From: Panacagrimonas perspica
GTDB taxonomy: Bacteria; Pseudomonadota; Gammaproteobacteria; Nevskiales; Nevskiaceae
Length of the DNA stretch: 64,000 nt
Direction: 5' to 3'
NCBI RefSeq assembly: GCF_004364935.1
Contig: NZ_SOBT01000009.1
Location: forward strand, 1-64,000
Part shown: positions 43,305 through 50,846 of the stretch, piece after piece
Layout of the letters: each line of letters opens with the position of its first letter
Numbering within the stretch: the stretch's first letter is position 1
Position numbers and translations under genes: made by a program
The notes under the pieces: generated by a model
The model's database searches: none
Seen by the model: the letters and a program-made list of their open reading frames with translations, nothing else
What the model was told of the DNA's origin: nothing

Positions 43305-43382
43305 AACGCAGAGGCGCGGAGGTCGCAGAGAAAAACTAGGCAGACGCTTTCGCCGCTCTTTGCGTCCTTTGCGCCTTTGCGT
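43305..43382. repeat. Inverted-repeat element copy F, overlapping the 3' end of a HyuA gene
   Basis: Left arm AACGCAGAGGCGCGGAGG... (43305-43330) and right arm CTTTGCGTCCTTTGCGCCTTTGCGTT (43357-43382). The right arm is read through by the HyuA gene and encodes NAKAQRTQR near its C-terminus; the stop is in the loop. Confidence 0.85.
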
Positions 43383-45558
43383 TGAGCGCTTTCTGCGCGG
43401 GGTTCTCACCCGGCAGGTACTCCATGATCCCGAGCCGATGCTTGTCGATATGCAAACGGCGCCCCGGGGGCACGACCACCGTCGTCAGTTCAGCCTCGAC
43501 CACTGCGGGCCCCACCAGTTCGTTGCCCGGCTGCAGCTTCTCGAACTGGTAGATCGCCGTGACGGCGGTCTTGCCCAGTTCTCGCCAATAACATTCGCGC
43601 GTTCCGGTCTTGGCGCCCGCCGGATCCTTGCCCTGCAACGGGTACTCCGGGATCGGCGGCTTCTTCACCGGTACCGTCACGCGCAGCACGAAGTTGTCGA
43701 GGTAGACGCCGCCCGGACGATTGACGACCAGCGGGCTGAACGCCGCCGAGAATTCCTTCTCGAACTCGTCGTACGCGGCCTGCGCATCGGCGTCGGATTC
43801 GATCTTCAGCACCGGACAGGCCGTGCGCTTCACGTTGACCTGCCCGCCGTAGAGCATGTCGAGCTCGAGCGAATACTTCGCTTCCTTCGGATCGAGGTTC
43901 TCGGAGACCAGTTCCTGGTTGGCACGCGCGATCATCTCCTCGACCGCGGCATTGAACTGCGCGCGATCGATGACCAGCTTCTCGGTCAGCGGCTCCATGA
44001 ACACAAGGCGCTTGCTCTGCTCGTACAGATGCACGATGTCCATGATCGAGCTGCCCATCGCGCAGAACACCGGCGCCGCAGGGAACACCACGCCCACCGG
44101 CACGTCGGCCTGGAAGCCGCACAGGTGCGTCGGGCCGGCGCCGCCGATCGCGAACAGCACGAACTCCTCGGGGTGGTAGCCGCGCATGTGCACTTCGCGC
44201 TTGATCGCGGACGCCATGTTCTCGTCGATGACGTTGCGGATCATCGCGGCCGCTTCATGCACGCTCACGCCGAGCTTGTCGGCGATCTTGTCCTTGATCG
44301 CCTTCTCGGCCTTGGCCTTGTTCAGCGGCATCTGGCCGCCGAAGTAGCCGTCCGGATTGATGTAGCCGAGCACGACGTCGGCGTCGGTCGTCGTCGGCTC
44401 GGTGCCACCGAGGTCGTAACAGACGGGTCCGGGCATTGATCCCGCGCTCTTCGGGCCCACGCTCAGGCGCCCGTTCTTGTCGACACCCGCGATCGAGCCG
44501 CCGCCGGCGCCGATCGAGATCGTCTGCATCATCGTGACGTTGACCATCCAGCGGTCGATGACGGGCTTGAACTCGTAGTTGCGCACGCCGGACTCGACGA
44601 CCAGCGCCACGTCGAAGCTGGTGCCGCCGACGTCGCCCATGATCACGTTGCGATAGCCGAGCTTCTCGGCGAAGAACGCCGAGCCCATCAGGCCGGAGAC
44701 CGGACCGCCGTTGAACGTGCGCGAGGCCGGCGTCTTGAAGATGTCGGCCGATCCACCGGAGTTGTGGATCATCAGGAACGTGCCGCGATATCCCTTGTCG
44801 CGCAGCTTGTCCCAGGTGGCGCAGATCTCGGTCTGCATCGCGTGCTGCAGGTAGGCGTCGAGCACCGCGGTCATCGCGCGCTCGTATTCGCCGAGCTTGG
44901 CGGTCACGGCGTGGCTCATGACCACCGGCACGAAGCCGACGTGGAATTCCTTGTACTCGTCGCGGATGATCTCGCGGATGCGCTTCTCGTGATCCGGATT
45001 CACGAACGACCACAGCGTGCACACGACGATGGCGCGCGCACCGCGGTCCATCAGCGTGCGCAGCTTGCGGCGCACGTCTTCTTCGTCCAGCGGACGCACG
45101 ACGGCGCCCTTGGAGTCGATGCGCTCCTTGACGCCGACGACGAGGTCGCGCGAGATCAGCGGGTGCGGCTTGTTCTGCATGCAGAGGTTGCGCCGCTCGG
45201 AAATGATCTGGCCGTCGACCCACTGCGCGCCGCGGCCGATGTGGATCATGTCCTCGTGGCCTTCGGTCGTGATGAAACCGATGCGAGGGCCCTGGCGCTG
45301 CAGCAGGCGATTGAGCGCGACCGTCGTCGAGTAGCGCACGATGTCGATGCGCGGCAGCAGCTCCTCGATCGTCAGCCCCACCTTCTCGGCACCGGATTCG
45401 ACGGCGTTGACGAAGCCGACGGAAAGATCGTGCGGCGTGGTCGGCGCCTTGACGATGGTGCGCTCGCCGTCGAGCGTCAGCACGAAATCGGTGAAGGTGC
45501 CACCGACATCGATGTCGATGGAGTTCATCACGGCGGTGGTCTTGGTCTTGTTGTTCAC
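43336..45558 (-). CDS. Hydantoinase A-type carboxylase subunit (HyuA/ApcC-like), with repeat-encoded tail
   Basis: A 740-residue subunit with the actin/hexokinase-like ATP sites of HyuA proteins: DVGGTFTDFVL near residue 17 and GDVGGTSFDVALV near 290-305, plus GAGGGSIAGVD and FAIGGAGPTHLCGF. It should hydrolyse ATP to drive carboxylation with the HyuB-type subunit. I choose GTG 45558: its GTGA overlaps the upstream stop and GGAGGA lies 7 nt before; ATG 45528 is an alternative. The last 15 or so residues (NAKAQRTQR...) come from inverted-repeat copy F, so the native end has been replaced or extended. Confidence 0.9.
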   Translation of the reverse strand: MNNKTKTTAVMNSIDIDVGGTFTDFVLTLDGERTIVKAPTTPHDLSVGFVNAVESGAEKVGLTIEELLPRIDIVRYSTTVALNRLLQRQGPRIGFITTEGHEDMIHIGRGAQWVDGQIISERRNLCMQNKPHPLISRDLVVGVKERIDSKGAVVRPLDEEDVRRKLRTLMDRGARAIVVCTLWSFVNPDHEKRIREIIRDEYKEFHVGFVPVVMSHAVTAKLGEYERAMTAVLDAYLQHAMQTEICATWDKLRDKGYRGTFLMIHNSGGSADIFKTPASRTFNGGPVSGLMGSAFFAEKLGYRNVIMGDVGGTSFDVALVVESGVRNYEFKPVIDRWMVNVTMMQTISIGAGGGSIAGVDKNGRLSVGPKSAGSMPGPVCYDLGGTEPTTTDADVVLGYINPDGYFGGQMPLNKAKAEKAIKDKIADKLGVSVHEAAAMIRNVIDENMASAIKREVHMRGYHPEEFVLFAIGGAGPTHLCGFQADVPVGVVFPAAPVFCAMGSSIMDIVHLYEQSKRLVFMEPLTEKLVIDRAQFNAAVEEMIARANQELVSENLDPKEAKYSLELDMLYGGQVNVKRTACPVLKIESDADAQAAYDEFEKEFSAAFSPLVVNRPGGVYLDNFVLRVTVPVKKPPIPEYPLQGKDPAGAKTGTRECYWRELGKTAVTAIYQFEKLQPGNELVGPAVVEAELTTVVVPPGRRLHIDKHRLGIMEYLPGENPAQKALNAKAQRTQRAAKASA

Positions 45559-45938
45559 GCCACGTCCTCCGCGATCACCAACTTGCCGTCCTTGACGCTC
45601 AGGTCGCCCGATTTCAGGCGCTTCTTCAGGCTGTCCACATCCAGCTCGATGTCGTGCGTGATGGGATGGCCGGGCGGCAGGTACTCGGTCTCGATCTGCC
45701 GACCGCACTCGGGGCAATAGAATTCGACGATGCGCGACCAGTCCGGATCGGGCGAGAAGCTGTAGGCGCCTTCCAGCACCGGGGCATGGATCTCGCGCGG
45801 ATCGCGCTCGGCGACCAGGCAACCCTTCTTGTAGTTCTCGCGCGCCGAGATCAGCGCGTGGTCGCAGGTGTGGCAGAGCCACAGCTCGCGATCGATGTCG
45901 AGGTCGAGGTATTCGGTGAAGCGGATTCTTTCAACCAC
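45555..45938 (-). CDS. Acetone/acetophenone carboxylase small zinc-finger-like subunit (Acetone_carb_G, ApcB-like)
   Basis: A 127-residue protein with two CxxC pairs, C22/C25 (LWLCHTCDH) and C75/C78 (FYCPECGR), and the conserved core YKKGCLVAERDPREIHAPV. It matches the gamma subunit of acetone carboxylase and the 15-kDa ApcB subunit of acetophenone carboxylase, which it matches in size too. This gene is the best evidence that the cluster is a ketone carboxylase and not a hydantoinase or 5-oxoprolinase. GTG 45938 is preceded by GGAGGAG 9-10 nt upstream. Its stop overlaps the start of the HyuA gene. Confidence 0.88.
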   Translation of the reverse strand: MVERIRFTEYLDLDIDRELWLCHTCDHALISARENYKKGCLVAERDPREIHAPVLEGAYSFSPDPDWSRIVEFYCPECGRQIETEYLPPGHPITHDIELDVDSLKKRLKSGDLSVKDGKLVIAEDVA

Positions 45939-45968
45939 GGTGTTTGCTCCTCCAACATCAAACGGCCA

Positions 45969-46072
45969 ACGCAAAGGCGCAAAGAAAAGCGAAGAGGAGG
46001 ACGCAAAGAATCGGAGGAATTGCCGATCGATTCTTTTGCGTCCTTTCTTTTCACCTTTGCGCCTTTGCGCTT
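45969..46072. repeat. Inverted-repeat element copy G
   Basis: Arms 45969-46007 (ACGCAAAGGCGCAAAG...) and 46034-46070 inverted around about 27 bp, between the Acetone_carb_G gene and the alpha/beta hydrolase gene. Confidence 0.9.
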
Positions 46073-46076
46073 GCCT

Positions 46077-46958
46077 TCATCTTTTGAGGTGCTCGGTGAA
46101 GAACTCCGCCGCGACCTTCGCGGACGGGGCCACCCACTCGGGCGTGTAGATCTGGTAATGCGTGATCGGGTACTGCACCCACTTCTTGGGCTCGCCGGCC
46201 TTGTCGAACACGGCCTTGTAGCCGTCGATCTTGCAGAGGTCGTCCTTCTCGGCGCCGATCAGCATCAGCGCGCGCGGCGAGATCTTGTGAGCGACGTCGA
46301 TCGGGCGGTACTCGAGCGTGCCTTCGGCCGACTGCCACGGAATCTCGCAGTAGAAATCCGGCATCACCTTCAGCGCTTCGGCGAAGAATTCCTTGGTCTG
46401 CGGGCTGGCCAGCAGGCTCGCCGTGTCTGCGCCGCTGCCCTTGCCGGTGAGCACGCGCTGCGTGCGGTCCTCGGCGATCTTCGCGAGCAGCGCCTTGCGC
46501 TCCTCGGGCGTGCGGATGTCCATCATCAGGCGCCAGCCGTCACCGAAGCCGACCTGTCCCACCGCGACCTTCACACGCTCGTCGACACCGGCGGTGTAGA
46601 CGACGTGCGCGCCGCCGTTGGACGTGCCCCAGATGCCGATCTGGTCAGGATTGATCTCGTCCTGCGCCTGCAGGAACGTGATGGCGTTGCGGATATCGTC
46701 GATCTGCTCGAGCGCCTGGATGCGCCACTTCGGACCTTCGCTGCCGTTGAAGCCGCGATAGTCGAACGTCAGGCAGGGAAAGCCGGCGGCGACGAAGACC
46801 TTCGCGTAGTCCGGCAGGATCAGCGGACGGATGCCGCTGTAGCCGTGGCACAGCACGATGCCCGGGCGCTTCTCGCCCTTCTTCATGTCGTCCGGCGTGA
46901 AGTAATCGCCGACGATCTTGAAACCCTCGCTGTAGAAATGAACTTCGCGCTGTTTCAT
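46077..46958 (-). CDS. Alpha/beta hydrolase (dienelactone/acyl hydrolase type)
   Basis: A 293-residue hydrolase: LCHGYSG oxyanion region (37-43), nucleophile S113 in IWGTSNGGAH, acid in MLIGAEKDD (about 242) and His in YPITHYQIY (about 269). It is inserted between the two halves of the carboxylase operon, where A. aromaticum apc genes have none. It may hydrolyse an ester or thioester precursor, or a product. ATG 46958. The substrate is unknown. Confidence 0.87.
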   Translation of the reverse strand: MKQREVHFYSEGFKIVGDYFTPDDMKKGEKRPGIVLCHGYSGIRPLILPDYAKVFVAAGFPCLTFDYRGFNGSEGPKWRIQALEQIDDIRNAITFLQAQDEINPDQIGIWGTSNGGAHVVYTAGVDERVKVAVGQVGFGDGWRLMMDIRTPEERKALLAKIAEDRTQRVLTGKGSGADTASLLASPQTKEFFAEALKVMPDFYCEIPWQSAEGTLEYRPIDVAHKISPRALMLIGAEKDDLCKIDGYKAVFDKAGEPKKWVQYPITHYQIYTPEWVAPSAKVAAEFFTEHLKR

Positions 46959-47062
46959 TGAAATGCTCCTCGTTCGTGCCATCCGGAAAGGACCGGCTGG
47001 CCGAGAGGTTGGCAGCAAGGAGAGGACATGACCGCTTGGGGCGAACCCGGATGCGCCGGGGC

Positions 47063-49132
47063 TCAGGCCTGCTTGTTCATCGTGGCGTTGCCGTAGGCGT
47101 CGACCGTCAGCACCCACTTGGGCGGCACCGGGCAGGTCAATGTGGCGCCGTTGATCACCGCGGGGCCGGTGATCGTGTCGCCAACGTTGAGCTGTTCCCA
47201 GACGTACGCCGGCAGCGGCTCGGCGCCGCGGCCGTTGAACTGCATCGGGCGGGTGGCGGGCTTGACGCTCTCGCGTCGCTCGCTGCGTTGCTGGAGCTGG
47301 TTGGCTCCGACTTCGAAGCGCGCGGTCAGGCGGATCAGCAGGAGAGGATCCGAGGTCTTGTCGAGGCCAGCTTGCTCAAGTGCATTTTGAGCAGCCGTCG
47401 TGAAATCGCCGACGGCGTAGCCCGGACGTTGAATTTCGCGAAGCGAAAGAGCGGGGCTTCTCCCTTCCGGGCGAGCGGCATCCCGGACTTCGTCCGGGCT
47501 ACGGGGGGTTATGAGATCGAACCGGCAGTTGCTGCTGACGTTCGCGTCCCGGCCGAATTCGAGCTCGTACCGATACGTCGCGGCGGACGGATCGAAGCCC
47601 TCGCCCTGCAGATCGCGAACCGCCTGCGTGTGCAGACGCTCTGCGGTCTTCAGGATCGCCTCTTGATTGGCGGCCTCCCACTTCAGGCCCACGCCGCGCT
47701 CGTAGACGTGCGCCACGTCGGACACCGACGAGCCGAAGGCGCCGAACACCGGACCGAAGTCGAAGGCGTAGGCCTTCGCGATGCCCAGGCGCTCGGCCAC
47801 CAGGGCCCCGAACATCGGGCCATTGCCGCCGAACGAGAACAGCGCGGTAGCCGCGGCCTGGAGCCCGGCTTCGGCGAGCGTGTTCGCGATCAGTTCCGCC
47901 ATGACGCTGACGGCCTCGTCGCGAATGACCAGCGCGGCCTGCTCGACCGACAGGCCCAGTGGCTTGGCAACGTTCTTCTCGATGACCTTCTTCGCGTGAT
48001 CGACCGACAGTTTGCGACGGCCGCCGAGGAAGCTGCCGGGATCGAGATAGCCGAGGAGCAGGATCGCGTCGGTGAGCGTCGCCTCGCGACCGCCGAGCGC
48101 ATAGCAGGCCGGACCGGGTGCGGCACCCTGGCTCTCGGGACCCAGCCGCAGGCGGCCGTCCTTGACCTTCGCGACCGAGCCGCCGCCGATGGCGGCCGAG
48201 CGCAGCATCGCGAACGAGGTCTGCACCGGGATCTCCATCAGATTCCCGCCGCGCTGATAGACCGGCTCGCCGTTGCGCACGATCGAGCACTTGGTCGTGG
48301 TGCCACCGACGTCGAAGCAGACCACGTCCTTGAGCTGATATTCGCGCGCGACGAACGCGCCGCCGAACGTGCCGAACACGGGTCCGGATTCGATCGTGTC
48401 GACCGCCTTGGTCTTGCCGATGCGCGCCACGCCACCGCTGGTCTGGCCGATCAGCAAGGTGCCGCGCCAGCCGAACTCGTCGCGCAGCACGTCCTCGGCC
48501 TTGAACAGCGACGTGGCGAGGCGCGAGTGCGTGTACGCGTTCATCGCCGAGTAGTGGGCGCGCGTCTGGTCATGACCGATCTGCGCCATCTCGGAGCCGA
48601 GCAGCACCGGTACCGAGCCGATGATGTGGTCGGGATACTGGCTCTCGATGACGCGCTTGATCGCGATCTCGTTGCGGTTGTCCGGGAACGAACCGGCCAG
48701 CGCCACGCAGATGCGCCGCACGCCGGATTCCAGCAGTTGCTTGACCGCCAGCAGGATGTCTCGGGGTTCCGGATTCTCGGGCAGGCCGATGACCGCATCG
48801 GCCGCGACCAGCTCGTCGATGATCGCGGAGCGGCCTTCTCCGTAGAGGTCTTCCTCGTGGCCCTGCGTCACGAGCAGGCCAACCTTGGCGCCGCGACGCT
48901 CGGCCAGCACGTTGGTGGTGATCGTCGACGACCAGCGGATCAGCGAAACCTTCGGCAGGAATTCCTCGAGCGTGTCGATGCCGTAGAGCTTGCCGGCTTC
49001 CTTCAGGCAGGTCTGGAGCGCGACGGTGAAATCGTGAGGCGTCGTGTCGACCTTGATGCAATGGCGCGTGGCGCCATCCGTGATCAGGGCGTCCGTCATC
49101 GTGCCGCCCGTATCGATATCGATCGTGAGCAT
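47063..49132 (-). CDS. Hydantoinase A-type carboxylase subunit (HyuA/ApcA-like), with an in-frame repeat insertion
   Basis: A 689-residue HyuA-family ATPase subunit: [12 protein letters not shown] (6-17), later [13 protein letters not shown] and [12 protein letters not shown] use ATG 49132, preceded by GGAGGA; ATG 49150 is farther from any good site. First gene of the presumed ketone-carboxylase run. Residues 544-572 (PRSPDEVRD...QRPGYA) are encoded by an 87-bp GTAGCCCGG-type repeat (47417-47503), 29 codons without a stop, in the C-terminal region. Whether the protein tolerates this is unknown; both ends of the gene are otherwise intact, so I call it functional. Confidence 0.88.
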   Translation of the reverse strand: MLTIDIDTGGTMTDALITDGATRHCIKVDTTPHDFTVALQTCLKEAGKLYGIDTLEEFLPKVSLIRWSSTITTNVLAERRGAKVGLLVTQGHEEDLYGEGRSAIIDELVAADAVIGLPENPEPRDILLAVKQLLESGVRRICVALAGSFPDNRNEIAIKRVIESQYPDHIIGSVPVLLGSEMAQIGHDQTRAHYSAMNAYTHSRLATSLFKAEDVLRDEFGWRGTLLIGQTSGGVARIGKTKAVDTIESGPVFGTFGGAFVAREYQLKDVVCFDVGGTTTKCSIVRNGEPVYQRGGNLMEIPVQTSFAMLRSAAIGGGSVAKVKDGRLRLGPESQGAAPGPACYALGGREATLTDAILLLGYLDPGSFLGGRRKLSVDHAKKVIEKNVAKPLGLSVEQAALVIRDEAVSVMAELIANTLAEAGLQAAATALFSFGGNGPMFGALVAERLGIAKAYAFDFGPVFGAFGSSVSDVAHVYERGVGLKWEAANQEAILKTAERLHTQAVRDLQGEGFDPSAATYRYELEFGRDANVSSNCRFDLITPRSPDEVRDAARPEGRSPALSLREIQRPGYAVGDFTTAAQNALEQAGLDKTSDPLLLIRLTARFEVGANQLQQRSERRESVKPATRPMQFNGRGAEPLPAYVWEQLNVGDTITGPAVINGATLTCPVPPKWVLTVDAYGNATMNKQA
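47417..47503. repeat. GTAGCCCGG-type repeat, copy 13, in frame inside a HyuA gene
   Basis: Right half CCCGGACTTCGTCCGGGCTACG is canonical. The left half begins GTAGCCCGGACG but then has a different inner hairpin, TTTCGCGAAGCGAAA. Total 87 bp, a multiple of three, so the host frame stays open. Confidence 0.9.
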
Positions 49133-49228
49133 CGCTCGTCCTCCATCCATTCATGTCGGCCGCGGCAGGGCGGCCTCTCGTTATGCGATGAAGACTAAGC
49201 CCGGCCCATGGCGACCGGCAGGTGGAGC

Positions 49229-49259
49229 GATTCCCTAGGGGCTAAGCAGATTCCCTAGG
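49229..49259. promoter_or_regulatory. Twofold direct repeat upstream of the ketone-carboxylase operon
   Basis: GATTCCCTAGG occurs at 49229-49239 and 49249-49259, exactly 20 bp (two helical turns) apart, about 100 bp before the HyuA start. The CCTAGG core is rare in this sequence; I find one other, near 54709. The phasing fits two activator molecules on one face of DNA. Inferred. Confidence 0.5.
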
Positions 49260-49519
49260 CTTCGATCGGGAGCTTGCGTGTGCAAGGCAGCAGGCATCCT
49301 CGATACAGGCGCGACTTGCTTGTTGATCGTTCCCAAACGGATGACGATCACTGGCTAGCTCCCTCTTCCTTTGGGAGAGGGTGGGGATGAGGGCGGGCGG
49401 AGCGCGGCAGTGGCGATCTGAGGACGCCGCTCGATCGCGCTCCGGCGCGACCCTCACCCGGCGCTCTGCGCCCTGTGTTTTGGAAACCTCAATTGAACAA
49501 CTCGCGACGGGACGCCCAA

Positions 49520-49548
49520 TAAAAAGCCCCGCCAAACGCAGGGCTTTC
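49520..49548 (-). terminator. Terminator after the hendecad-repeat protein gene
   Basis: On minus, AGCCCTGC...GGCGGGGCT forms an imperfect stem followed by UUUUUA. Confidence 0.7.
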
Positions 49549-49587
49549 GTCGGCCACTACATCGGCCCTCACACGGGACGCTCCAGC

Positions 49588-50508
49588 TCAATCGGTACCG
49601 AGCGTGCTCGAGTTGGCGATGCCGAGAAAGCCGTTGTCGTTGCGGTCACGGTTGTTGTCCGTGCCGAGCGTGCTCGAATCGCCGGCACCGAACAGACCGC
49701 CGTCGTTATCCGAATTGTCATCGGTTCCCAAGGTGCTCGAATCCTTGATGCCCAGGAAGCCGTTGTCGTCGTTGTCATTGCCGTTGCGATCGGTGCTGCC
49801 GGTGAACAACGCGTTCAGGCGATCGAGCCGTTCCTGACGGGCGTTCTCGAAGTCCTCGAGACGATCGGCGCGCTGCTGCCGGGCGTCCTCGCGGGCTTGT
49901 TCCAGGCGCTCGAGATTCTCGGCGCGGGCTTCCTTCAGGTTTTCGAGACGATCATTTCGCGCGTCCTGGAAAGCCTCGAGACGCTCGGCGTTGGCCTGCT
50001 TGAGATCCTCGAGGCGTTCCGCGTTGGCCTGCCTCAGATCGTTCAGGCTGTTCTGCAGCCGCTCGAGACCTTCGCCGCGTGCGTCTTCCAGGCGGGCGAG
50101 TCGATCCAGGCGCAGATTTTCGAGGAGCTGCAGGCGGTCCTGCCGACCTTCGCGAAGGTTCTCACGCAGGTTGTCGCCCAGGTTCTCCAGACCCGGCAAC
50201 GCTTCGAGCCGTTCCAGCCGGTTGGCCGCAATTTCCTGTCGCAGGTTGGCGGCGTTCAGCGCGCCGGCCAGACCGAGGCCCACACGACCGGGTCGTGCCG
50301 ACATCGACGCGCCGAGGCGGGCGGTGGAGCTGAAGCTGGCGTTGGAGGAACTACCCGCCAACGCACCCAGCGTGTTGTTCACCGTCCCGGTGACGCCACC
50401 CAGCACGCCGGCGAGGCCGGTATTCGCGCTGCCCGCAGCCTGCGCGGCGCCCGAACAGAGAAGAACGGCCGCGATCAGCGGCTTGAGGATGAATCGCTTC
50501 GTTTTCAT
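49588..50508 (-). CDS. Secreted coiled-coil protein with 11-residue repeats and C-terminal SSTLGTD repeats
   Basis: A 306-residue protein I do not recognise. Signal peptide 1-24 (cleavage near AAQA). Residues 85-235 are a charged helix made of 11-residue units such as NAERLEDLKQA (162-172), NAERLEAFQDA (173-183), RNDRLENLKEA (184-194), with two 7-residue breaks (155-161, 206-212). This is a hendecad coiled coil. The tail has three 14-residue units ending SSTLGTD (250-263, 271-284, 293-306), separated by Asn/Asp-rich spacers. I use ATG 50508 (GGAG 9 nt upstream); ATG 50517 touches the GGAG. Monocistronic, terminator downstream. Likely periplasmic or surface structural role. Confidence 0.78.
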   Translation of the reverse strand: MKTKRFILKPLIAAVLLCSGAAQAAGSANTGLAGVLGGVTGTVNNTLGALAGSSSNASFSSTARLGASMSARPGRVGLGLAGALNAANLRQEIAANRLERLEALPGLENLGDNLRENLREGRQDRLQLLENLRLDRLARLEDARGEGLERLQNSLNDLRQANAERLEDLKQANAERLEAFQDARNDRLENLKEARAENLERLEQAREDARQQRADRLEDFENARQERLDRLNALFTGSTDRNGNDNDDNGFLGIKDSSTLGTDDNSDNDGGLFGAGDSSTLGTDNNRDRNDNGFLGIANSSTLGTD

Positions 50509-50846
50509 TTTGGACATCTCCAGAAGGTCAGGACAGCGGCAACCAATGAGATCAGCGACACGGTGTCCGATCGCTGAGTGCTGGCCGTAGCGCAGATGCC
50601 GTGCCCGGCGATTTCCGGCTCAGAGCGGCGCGAATCGCCGCGAATCGCACGGCTCGGCGCCACGTCCGCGCGTTTTGCATCGCCGGTTGCCCGGACCGGC
50701 GTGCTCGACAACGCCGGACCCGCGCTGGGGCTGAGGCTCGCAGCTCGTCGGCGACGATGGAGGGCGCGTCACCGCCAGCAATGACGCGCAAAAAAAGCGC
50801 CGACGATCTCGCGATCGCCGGCGCACGGGGTTACCTCAGTCGTTTA
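50509..50846. other. Spacer upstream of the coiled-coil protein gene
   Basis: About 340 bp containing the terminator of the DUF1302 gene at 50790-50824 and presumably the promoter of the coiled-coil gene. No coding frame stands out. Confidence 0.5.
50790..50824 (-). terminator. Terminator after the DUF1302 gene
   Basis: On minus, GCGCCGGCGATC and GATCGTCGGCGC (50797-50808/50813-50824, one mismatch) form a 12-bp stem followed by seven U. Confidence 0.88.

Larger units (their letters stand above)
49133..49587. other. Control region of the ketone-carboxylase operon and spacer
   Basis: About 455 bp without a gene. It holds the direct repeats at 49229-49259, a palindrome-rich stretch CCCTCTTCCTTTGGGAGAGGG (about 49360-49381) with following GGGATGAGGG, of a kind common as dispersed repeats in Proteobacteria, and the terminator of the next gene. 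I see no open frame worth calling. Confidence 0.6.

Noticed and set aside
41222-49132. Hydantoinase or 5-oxoprolinase function for the HyuA/HyuB genes
   Set aside because: Possible in principle, but the Acetone_carb_G small subunit and the paired HyuA genes in apc order favour a ketone carboxylase.
50511-50791. Minus-strand frames between the coiled-coil and DUF1302 genes
   Set aside because: Short, Arg/Ala-rich and mutually overlapping, without start signals; treated as spacer.
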